Shown one piece after another: positions 1-5,157 of a DNA stretch of 5,157 nt (positions within the stretch are counted from its first letter, which is position 1; each line of letters starts with the position of its first letter). Where the stretch lies: positions 1-5,157 of the forward strand of contig JAUUZX010000171.1 in NCBI GenBank assembly GCA_030592025.1, written 5' to 3'. The position numbers and the translations under genes are program-made. This stretch comes from a bacterium. GTDB taxonomy: Bacteria; Krumholzibacteriota; Krumholzibacteria; LZORAL124-64-63. Below the pieces are notes generated by a model. The model searched no databases, had not been told where the DNA came from, and saw only the letters and a program-made list of their open reading frames with translations.

Positions 1-1
1 C

Positions 2-2065
2 GTCCTCCAGTTGCCGGTGGAGAACACCGCGGCCCGCCGGTTGGTGCTCGTGGGCTACGGGCTGGGGGAGCCTGGTGAGCCCCGGCGGCTCGAGATCCTC
101 GTCAACGGGTACAGCCTCGGTGAGCATCCCCTGCCGGGGGGCGCCGCAGCCACCGAGTGGGACGTGCCTCCCCACCGGTTGCGCCGCGGCCTGAACGAGA
201 TCACCCTGCGGGTCGACCGCACGGTCTCGCCGGCCGAGTTGGGCCGCTCCGCCGACGAACGACCCCTGGGCGTGTCCGTCGACTGGATCGGTCTTCTCGA
301 TCCCGGCGACGAGCCCGACGTCGAGGCCTACGAGCGCGGCGCGACGGCCGAGGTGCGCTCCGGTGTCTGGCAGGCGGCGCGTCTGCCCCACGGAGCCGGC
401 GCTTCCCTCCAGTTGGCCTGGTCCGGGGGCACATCGCCCCGGGTGCGGGTCGCCGCGCTGCCCGGTGGCGCTCCCGACTTCGAGGCGACGGTCGTCTTAT
501 CGGACTCCGGCAGCGGCACCGTCGACCTGCCGACGGACCTGATCCCGGGCAGCTGGCTGCTGGTGGGCGGGGACGCGGGCAGCCTGACCGACGCGCGCCT
601 CGTCGTGCGGCAGCGGTCCGAGGACGTCCTGCTGATCATCGTGGACACCCTGCGGCCGGACTACCTCGGTTGCTACGGGGCGGCCGCTGACGCCTCCCCG
701 TTCATGGACGCCCTGGCGGCCGACGGCATCCTCTTCGAGAACGCCCTCAGCCACGTCCCCATCACCGGGCCCAGCCACGCCAGCATGTTCACGTCGCGCT
801 TCCCGTCAGACACGGGCATCCTGAACAACGCCGGCGGCGCCATCCCCCGTGAACTGCCGACCATGGCGGAGGTCCTGGCCGCCCGGGGTTGGGACACGCG
901 GGCGGCCGTGAGCATCTCCACCATTGATGGTCGCTGGCAGTTCGGACGGGGTTTCGCGACCTACGACGACCGTCTCGGCGACACCTGGATCCTGCGGGCG
1001 GACACCATGGTGACGCGGATCGAGGCGCTCCGTGGGCGGCAGGCGCCGCCGCGGTTCCTCCTGGCCCACTTCGCCGACCCCCACGAACCCTACGACGCCC
1101 ACGGGCTCATCGAGCGGCACGTCGAGGTGGTGCGGGACGGTCAGGTCATCGCCACGATCCCCATCAGCACCTACACGCCGACCCGCCTGGACCTGGACCT
1201 GCCGGCGGGCGCGACCGAGATCGTCCTGCGCTCGGCGGACCCCTTCAAGGTGCGGAACATCGGACTCCGGAGTGAGGCCGACGTGACGCTGGAGCACGAC
1301 ACGTCCGGCGTGGTCCGGACGCCCTGCACCGTCACCCTCACGGCCACGGAACCGGCTGTGGTGGGCCTCGTCCTGCAGATGTCCGACCTCACCGACGCGG
1401 CCGCCCCGGTGGAGCAGCGCTACTCCCGCGAGGTCGCCTTCGTCGACCGCCACGTGGGGATGATCCTGGACGCCCTGCGCGCCGAGGGACGCTACGACGA
1501 CACCCTCATCATCCTCGTCGGCGACCACGGCGAGGCCCTGGGGGAGCACGGCTACCTGGGCCACGTGCAGACCCTGCACGACGTCATGGTGAGGGTCCCG
1601 TTCATCATCAAGCCCCGGCACGCCGACGGCTTCAAGGCCGGGCAGCGCCGGACGGATCAGGCGGCCCTGGTCGACATCCTGCCGACGATCCTGGGCCGGC
1701 TCGCCATCCCGCCCATGGCCGGCGCCCGGGGGCGGGATCTCCTGGCCGATGGCGCGGCCGACGTGACGACAGCGGTCTTCATGGAGACCCACCGGCCGGA
1801 GGCGGACCGGGATCTCTACGGTCTGCGCACGGACCGGGGCAAGATCGTCTATGAACCGGCGACCGAGACCTGGGAATACTTCGACCTGGCGAATGACCCC
1901 GGGGAACTCCACGACCTGGCCGCTGGTGGCGGTCCCGAGGTGGAAGAACATCGCCGGTTGTTGCTGGGCATGCTGGCCCGCTTCGAGCTGGGTGAGGCGT
2001 TGAGCGGCCACACCGCGGAGATCGACGAGCAGACGGCCGAGATGCTGCGAAGTCTGGGATATTGA
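2..2065 (+). CDS. Sulfatase-like alkaline-phosphatase-superfamily hydrolase, 5' end missing
   Basis: Likely a metal-dependent hydrolase or transferase acting on a sulfate, phosphate or phosphonate ester; the substrate is unknown. Residues are numbered from the TTG at base 11. That codon has no Shine-Dalgarno and the frame stays open to the left edge, so the true start, and any signal peptide, lies outside the window. Residues ~8-97 look like a beta-sandwich module (hydrophobic strands, 'VNG' turn, 'LRRGLNEITLRVD'), and ~100-202 are a second beta-rich stretch. The catalytic domain begins at ~205: IIVDTLRPDYLGCYG carries metal ligand D212, the nucleophile position is T252 in ITGPSHAS, DPHEPY holds H358, and VGDHGEALGEHG holds D505 and H506. 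Thr replaces the Cys/Ser and His the Arg of the classical C/S-x-P-x-R motif, so formylglycine maturation is not expected. Residues ~366-469 are a beta-rich insertion within the catalytic domain. The C-terminus 'MLRSLGY' is typical of this bacterial sulfatase-like group. The superfamily call is firm; the exact reaction is open. Confidence 0.9.
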   Translation, partial: VLQLPVENTAARRLVLVGYGLGEPGEPRRLEILVNGYSLGEHPLPGGAAATEWDVPPHRLRRGLNEITLRVDRTVSPAELGRSADERPLGVSVDWIGLLDPGDEPDVEAYERGATAEVRSGVWQAARLPHGAGASLQLAWSGGTSPRVRVAALPGGAPDFEATVVLSDSGSGTVDLPTDLIPGSWLLVGGDAGSLTDARLVVRQRSEDVLLIIVDTLRPDYLGCYGAAADASPFMDALAADGILFENALSHVPITGPSHASMFTSRFPSDTGILNNAGGAIPRELPTMAEVLAARGWDTRAAVSISTIDGRWQFGRGFATYDDRLGDTWILRADTMVTRIEALRGRQAPPRFLLAHFADPHEPYDAHGLIERHVEVVRDGQVIATIPISTYTPTRLDLDLPAGATEIVLRSADPFKVRNIGLRSEADVTLEHDTSGVVRTPCTVTLTATEPAVVGLVLQMSDLTDAAAPVEQRYSREVAFVDRHVGMILDALRAEGRYDDTLIILVGDHGEALGEHGYLGHVQTLHDVMVRVPFIIKPRHADGFKAGQRRTDQAALVDILPTILGRLAIPPMAGARGRDLLADGAADVTTAVFMETHRPEADRDLYGLRTDRGKIVYEPATETWEYFDLANDPGELHDLAAGGGPEVEEHRRLLLGMLARFELGEALSGHTAEIDEQTAEMLRSLGY

Positions 2066-2078
2066 ACGCGCTCTCCTG

Positions 2079-2107
2079 TTGCCAACCGTACCGTCCTGGG
2101 GCATGAT
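2079..2107 (+). promoter_or_regulatory. Candidate sigma70-type promoter for the beta-barrel gene
   Basis: TTGCCA (2079-2084, 5/6 match to TTGACA) is followed by an exact 17-base spacer and CATGAT (2102-2107, 4/6 match to TATAAT). It lies just after the hydrolase stop codon and about 80 bases before the barrel start, which is a sensible place for a promoter driving the barrel and transporter genes. The match is by eye and the sigma-factor preference of this organism is unknown. Confidence 0.4.
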
Positions 2108-2111
2108 GCCC
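2099..2111. promoter_or_regulatory. 13-bp perfect dyad over the -10 box, possible operator
   Basis: GGGCAT-G-ATGCCC is a perfect inverted repeat with 6-base arms around one central base. It fully covers the proposed -10 box at 2102-2107. No T-run follows it, so it does not look like an intrinsic terminator. A regulator-binding site is an inference; short dyads of this kind also arise by chance. Confidence 0.3.
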
Positions 2112-2172
2112 GCGATGCGCCCCGGTCACGACGATCGGACGGCGCTTCCGGGCACGGCAGGATGCTGACCCG

Positions 2173-2180
2173 AAGGAAGG
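2173..2180 (+). promoter_or_regulatory. Shine-Dalgarno that sets the barrel gene start
   Basis: AAGGAAGG lies 8 bases before the ATG at 2189. The in-frame ATG at 2162 has only an AGG abutting it, and using it would put a charged nine-residue stretch before the signal peptide. This supports 2189 as the start. A further GGAG at 2183-2186 would also suit the ATG at 2195, two codons downstream. Confidence 0.65.
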
Positions 2181-2188
2181 ACGGAGCG

Positions 2189-2731
2189 ATGCGAATGGCG
2201 CCCCGAATCGCTAGGGCTTGCGCGATTGTTTTTGCCGCGCTGGTCATGCTGGTGCCCCTGATTGACGCCCACGCCCAGGGCGAGGATCTCCGCGACTGGA
2301 ACAGTGTTTCGGACCCCATGCAGGGTGCCGTAGGCCTGCATTACGGCCGCATCGGCGGGCATGGCCTCTCTTTCCGGGTGCCGCTGCACTGGTTCCTGTA
2401 CCTGCAGCCGACCGGTGGCATCTGGCACTCCGACGGCCGCCAGCAGCACAATCTCGGTCTCGAACTCCAGTACATCCTGCGTCAGGATCGTCTCATGCGG
2501 GTGTATCTGGGCGCGGGCCTGGCCTACTTCTACGACCGGGAGAGCAAGGGCGAGATCGACGGTCGCGAGGACTGGACCAAGAGCGAGGACTGGAACACCG
2601 GTGTCGGTGTGGGTGTGGAGCGTCTCTTCGGTCGCCGCTGGTCCCTCCAGATGGAGGCCGACTTCATCCACTACGGCACCAGCGGCGACATCAAGGTCGT
2701 CCCCCAGGTGGGTCTCTACTACTACTGGTAG
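2189..2731 (+). CDS. Small outer-membrane beta-barrel protein, about eight strands
   Basis: Encodes a 180-residue exported protein, probably sitting in the outer membrane; the specific function is not recognised. Residues 1-29 form a signal peptide: basic start (MRMAPRIAR), hydrophobic core ~11-25, and an AHA/Q cleavage site at 29/30. The mature part has about eight amphipathic strands, near 46-54, 59-66, 69-79, 87-97, 103-115, 136-147, 150-162 and 168-180, joined by polar turns and one acidic loop at ~116-134. It ends in LYYYW; a terminal aromatic residue is the usual recognition signal for barrel assembly. Size and strand count fit OmpA-transmembrane-like or OmpW/PagP-sized barrels, but I see no family-specific motif. 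The start at 2189 was chosen on its AAGGAAGG site; an in-frame ATG at 2162 would add nine residues. The UMF1-type transporter follows after 7 bases, suggesting one transcript. A small periplasmic or surface beta protein is the alternative. Confidence 0.8.
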   Translation: MRMAPRIARACAIVFAALVMLVPLIDAHAQGEDLRDWNSVSDPMQGAVGLHYGRIGGHGLSFRVPLHWFLYLQPTGGIWHSDGRQQHNLGLELQYILRQDRLMRVYLGAGLAYFYDRESKGEIDGREDWTKSEDWNTGVGVGVERLFGRRWSLQMEADFIHYGTSGDIKVVPQVGLYYYW

Positions 2732-2738
2732 GACGGGC

Positions 2739-4029
2739 ATGGATCATCAAGTGCGCCACCGCGCTCGCCGCGCCTGGTGCCTCTACGACTGGGCCAATTC
2801 CGCTTTCGCCACCACCGTCATGGCGGCGCTCTTCCCGCCCTTCTTCCGCGAGATGGCCATGGCCGCGGGCATCGCCAGCCATGAGGCGACGGCCGTCTGG
2901 GCCTACGTCACCGCCGGTGCCCTGTTGCTGGTGGTGGTCACCGCACCGCTGCTGGGGGCCGTGGCCGACGCGGGGGGGGCACCGCAAACGATTCCTGGCC
3001 GTGGCCGCCGGCGTGGGCATCCTGGCCACCGCCCTCTTCGCCACCCTTGGTTCTTCGGATTGGCGCACGGCCGCCTGGCTCTTCGTCGTGGCCAACCTGG
3101 GCTTCAGCACCTCGATCCTCTTCTACGAATCGCTGCTGCCGTCGCTGGCAAGCGGCACCGATATGGACCGTCTCTCGACCCGGGCCTACGGCCTGGGCTA
3201 CGCCGGGGGCGGCCTGCTGCTCGTGATCAACCTGGCCTGGGTCCTCGAGCCGGCATGGTTCGGTCTGGACGGCACCGCGGCGGCGGTCCGGGCGTCCTTC
3301 CTGAGCGTGGCCCTGTGGTGGGGCGTCTTCGCCGTGCCCCTGCTGCGCCACGTGCCCGAGCCGGTGACCCGGTGCGCGACGAGGGGCACCGACCTGGCTG
3401 CGGGCTTCCGCCGCCTGACCGCCACCTTCCGCGAGATCCGGCGCTACCGCGAGCTCACCGTCTTCCTGGCCGCCTACTGGATCTACAACGACGGCATCGG
3501 CACCATCGTCAAGATGGCCACCGCCTACGGGGCGGAGATCGGCGTGGGCATGACCCACCTCATGGGCGCCCTCGTCTTGACCCAGGTCATCGGCATCCCC
3601 TGCGCCCTGCTCTTCGGCCGCCTGGCGGGGCGGGTCGGGCCGCGTCGGGCCATCCTCCTGGGCCTGGGGGTGTACCTGGTCATCAGCGTCGGCGGCTACT
3701 TCATGGCGACGGCCTGGCACTTCTACGTGCTGGCCGGCCTCGTGGGCACGGTGCAGGGCGGCGCCCAGGCCCTCAGCCGCTCGCTCTTCGGCAGCATGGT
3801 GCCCCGTCACCGCAGCGCGGAGTTCTTTGGTTTCTACGCCATGAGCGGCAAGCTGGCCGGGGTGGCGGGGCCCCTCATCTTCGGCCTGGTGAGTCAGGCC
3901 ACGGGCACGAGCCGGCTGGGTATCCTGTCCCTCGTCGTGTTCTTCATCGTCGGCGGCTGGTTGCTGACGCGGGTCGACGTGGAGGGTGGACGCGCCATGG
4001 CGCGACGGGTCGAGGCCGAGGCGGGCTGA
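2739..4029 (+). CDS. Atg22/UMF1-family MFS transporter, frameshifted in a G8 run
   Basis: Inner-membrane major facilitator transporter of the UMF1 (Atg22-like) family; eukaryotic Atg22 exports amino acids from the vacuole, while bacterial substrates are mostly unknown. The frame from ATG 2739 gives YDWANSAF (residues 16-23) and runs to GAVADAGG at the G run 2972-2979. Homology continues one base further along as HRKRFLAV, through FYESLLP (~129-134), YGLGYAGGG, WIYNDG (247-252) and GGAQALSRSLF...AEFFGFY (340-366), to the stop at 4027-4029. Dropping one G joins the halves into a 429-residue protein with about 11-12 hydrophobic segments, a normal length for the family. As written, a ribosome in the first frame would make about 80 correct residues and then an unrelated tail to 4118. 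AGGA at 2730-2733, overlapping the barrel stop codon, lies 5 bases before the ATG, so translation is probably coupled. Assembly error, recent mutation and slippage are all possible. The family call is firm; the intactness is not. Confidence 0.88.
2972..2979 (+). repeat. Run of eight G at the transporter frameshift
   Basis: Eight consecutive G sit at codons 78-81 of the transporter gene. Seven would keep the reading frame and give ADAGGHRKRF, which matches the expected loop between the second and third membrane segments of this family. The run is therefore the exact site of the apparent single-base insertion. Confidence 0.9.
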
Positions 4030-4054
4030 CGCCGGCCATGGTCGGTACTATCAT
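4026..4054 (+). promoter_or_regulatory. Candidate promoter for the metal permease
   Basis: CTGACG (4026-4031, 4/6 match to TTGACA, overlapping the transporter stop codon), a 17-base spacer and TATCAT (4049-4054, 5/6 match to TATAAT). The predicted transcript start near 4061 falls just before the dyad at 4065-4083. The spacing and the rare AT-rich -10 in a GC-rich context support it; the weak -35 does not. Confidence 0.4.
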
Positions 4055-4064
4055 GTCGGTGAGG

Positions 4065-4092
4065 CGGCCGCACGGTGCGGTCGTTTTCTTTT
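4065..4092 (+). terminator. Terminator-like hairpin with T-rich tail after the transporter gene
   Basis: Bases 4065-4072 pair with 4076-4083 as an 8-bp GC-rich stem (one G-U pair at 4067/4081) around a CGG loop, followed at once by TTTTCTTTT (4084-4092). This is a good intrinsic terminator shape, 35 bases after the transporter stop codon. As DNA it is also a 9-1-9 dyad with one mismatch, so it could be an operator. It lies within the leader of the permease gene and ends only 22 bases before that start codon. Confidence 0.6.
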
Positions 4093-4110
4093 CTGGAGCA
4101 ATTCTGGAGC
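4091..4110 (+). promoter_or_regulatory. Duplicated Shine-Dalgarno before the metal permease
   Basis: TTCTGGAGC occurs twice, at 4091-4099 and 4102-4110, each copy carrying GGAG. The second GGAG (4106-4109) is 5 bases before the ATG at 4115, an ordinary distance. The first is 16 bases away and probably does not position the ribosome. The first copy shares its opening bases with the T-rich tail of the hairpin. Confidence 0.6.
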
Positions 4111-4114
4111 GACC

Positions 4115-5157
4115 ATGATCGACACGATCCTCAACATCGGCCTGGAGATCTGGCTCGTCACCGCCCGCATGGCCCTGTGGCTGCTGTTCGGGTTCCTGGT
4201 GGCAGGTGTGCTGTCAGTGTTCATCCCGCCGGCCTGGCTCGAACGGCACCTGGGCGGACGGGGCGCCGGCCCCATCATCAAGGCCTCGCTGTTCGGCGTG
4301 CCCCTGCCCCTGTGTTCCTGCGGGGTGATCCCCGTGGCGGCCTCCTTGCGTCAGCACGGGGCCAGCCGTGGTGCCACCACCGCCTTCCTGCTCTCGACGC
4401 CCCAGACCGGCGTCGATTCCATCCTCGTCACCTGGTCCATGCTCGGTCCCCTCTTCGGGGTGTTCCGACCCCTGATCGCCCTGCTGACGGGACTCCTGGG
4501 TGGGGGCCTCGTGCAGCTGGCGGACCAGGCGGGCAGGGACGACGGTCTCGATGGGGCGGCCGCGCAGGTCGTCCGGCCCCAGGGTATTCGCGCCAAGGTG
4601 CTCGCCGCCCTCGACTACGGTTTCGTGACCCTGCCCGGGGACATCGCCCGGGCGCTGCTGATCGGTGTGGTCATCGCCGGTGCCCTGAGCGCCCTGATCC
4701 CCCCGGACTTCCTGTCCGACTACCTGGGCGGCGGCGCGTTCTCCATCGTCCTGATGATGCTCGTGGGCATCCCCATCTACGTGTGCGCCACGGCCAGCGT
4801 GCCCCTGGCCGCGAGCTTCGTGTTCCTGGGGGCGACCCCCGGCGCGGCTCTCGCCTTTCTCGTGGCGGGACCGGCCACCAACGCCGCGACCATCACGACG
4901 GTGGGCCGGGTGCTCGGCCGCCGCACCGTGGCCATCTACCTGGGCACGGTTGCGTTCAGCGCCTGCGGGGGCGGTTTGCTGCTGGACTGGCTTGCGCCCC
5001 GGGCCGGCGCCGCCATCCCCCTCTTCGCCGGCGGTGGGCACCACCACAACGAACTGGCCTGGTTCGAACACCTGGGGGCGGCGATCCTCGTCTTGGTGAT
5101 GGTCCGCAGCTGGTGGCTGTCGCGGCGACGTGACGCGTGCTGCGACGGCGCCTGCGA
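4115..5157 (+). CDS. SO_0444-type Cu/Zn efflux permease (ArsP_1/DUF318 superfamily), 3' end missing
   Basis: Inner-membrane permease related to the ArsP/DUF318 group; SO_0444-type members are annotated as copper/zinc efflux transporters. The frame from ATG 4115 is open for 347 codons to the window edge. Visible motifs: the hydrophobic start ~10-37; GVPLPLCSCGVIPVAASLR with CSCG at 67-70; STPQTGVDS at 94-102; IPIYVCATASVPLA around 219-232 with C224; and AGPATNAATITT at 251-262. About eight hydrophobic segments appear in two half-repeats, separated by a polar loop at ~137-160. A histidine cluster, HHHNE (309-313), precedes the last segment, and the tail becomes Cys-rich (CCDGAC, 342-347) at the edge. 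Conserved Cys and His in the core and tail suit thiophilic metal binding. GGAG at 4106-4109 supports the start. An upstream dyad and candidate promoter suggest its own control, perhaps metal-responsive (inference). An arsenical permease is the main alternative, but the CSCG/STPQTGVDS pattern favours SO_0444. Confidence 0.88.
   Translation, partial: MIDTILNIGLEIWLVTARMALWLLFGFLVAGVLSVFIPPAWLERHLGGRGAGPIIKASLFGVPLPLCSCGVIPVAASLRQHGASRGATTAFLLSTPQTGVDSILVTWSMLGPLFGVFRPLIALLTGLLGGGLVQLADQAGRDDGLDGAAAQVVRPQGIRAKVLAALDYGFVTLPGDIARALLIGVVIAGALSALIPPDFLSDYLGGGAFSIVLMMLVGIPIYVCATASVPLAASFVFLGATPGAALAFLVAGPATNAATITTVGRVLGRRTVAIYLGTVAFSACGGGLLLDWLAPRAGAAIPLFAGGGHHHNELAWFEHLGAAILVLVMVRSWWLSRRRDACCDGAC

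Noticed and set aside
806..2104. 432-codon open frame on the - strand, opposite the hydrolase
   Set aside because: It lies fully antisense to a gene with clear catalytic motifs; its translation is rich in Arg, Gly, His and Val with no recognisable motif, as expected from a high-GC complement.
2066..2188. Intrinsic terminator for the hydrolase gene
   Set aside because: The only strong dyad (2099-2111) has no T-rich run after it, so termination here would have to be factor-dependent or absent.
2881..2979. ATG at 2881 as the start of the transporter
   Set aside because: The first ~33 codons from there give an Arg/Pro/Trp-rich shadow sequence; the family N-terminus with YDWANSAF is encoded in the other frame from 2739.
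2361..4118. 585-codon open frame on the + strand as a single gene
   Set aside because: Only its 2739-2979 part is real (the transporter N-terminus). Before that it overlaps the barrel gene out of frame, and after the G run it is out of frame with the transporter.
4075..5133. 352-codon open frame on the + strand over the metal permease
   Set aside because: Its translation is Arg/Pro/Gly-rich and lacks hydrophobic segments, while the frame from 4115 gives textbook permease motifs over the same bases.
1..5157. CRISPR arrays, tRNA or rRNA genes, insertion sequences, long repeats
   Set aside because: No regularly spaced repeats, cloverleaf-like sequences, transposase motifs or terminal inverted repeats were seen; noncoding space is limited to two short gaps.

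Overview
The window is a high-GC stretch that is almost entirely coding, with all supportable genes on the + strand. The organism is probably a Gram-negative (diderm) bacterium: the second gene encodes a secreted protein with a cleavable signal peptide, alternating aromatic/glycine beta-strands and a C-terminal aromatic residue, as in outer-membrane beta-barrels. The sequence alone does not fix the phylum.

Layout: (1) positions 2-2065 hold the 3' part of a large alkaline-phosphatase/sulfatase-superfamily hydrolase whose start lies left of the window. It has beta-rich modules before the catalytic core, a roughly 100-residue beta-rich insertion inside the core, and a Thr where classical sulfatases have the formylglycine-forming Cys or Ser. 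(2) A 123-base gap holds a candidate sigma70-type promoter whose -10 box lies inside a 13-bp perfect dyad, followed by a strong Shine-Dalgarno. (3) Positions 2189-2731 encode a small outer-membrane beta-barrel. (4) Eight bases after its stop, positions 2739-4029 encode an Atg22/UMF1-type major facilitator transporter, interrupted by a one-base frameshift in a run of eight G. (5) The 85-base gap 4030-4114 holds a candidate promoter, a 19-bp dyad followed by a T-rich run (terminator-like), and a duplicated ribosome-binding site. (6) Position 4115 to the right edge encodes a CSCG-motif permease of the SO_0444 Cu/Zn efflux type (ArsP_1/DUF318 superfamily), cut by the window end.

The barrel and the UMF1 transporter look co-transcribed and perhaps translationally coupled. 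The hydrolase and the metal permease look like separate transcription units. I see no mobile element, CRISPR array, RNA gene or clear multi-gene defence or biosynthetic system. The main points of interest are the poly-G frameshift, the Thr-type catalytic centre with a split catalytic domain, and the terminator-like dyad just upstream of the metal permease.
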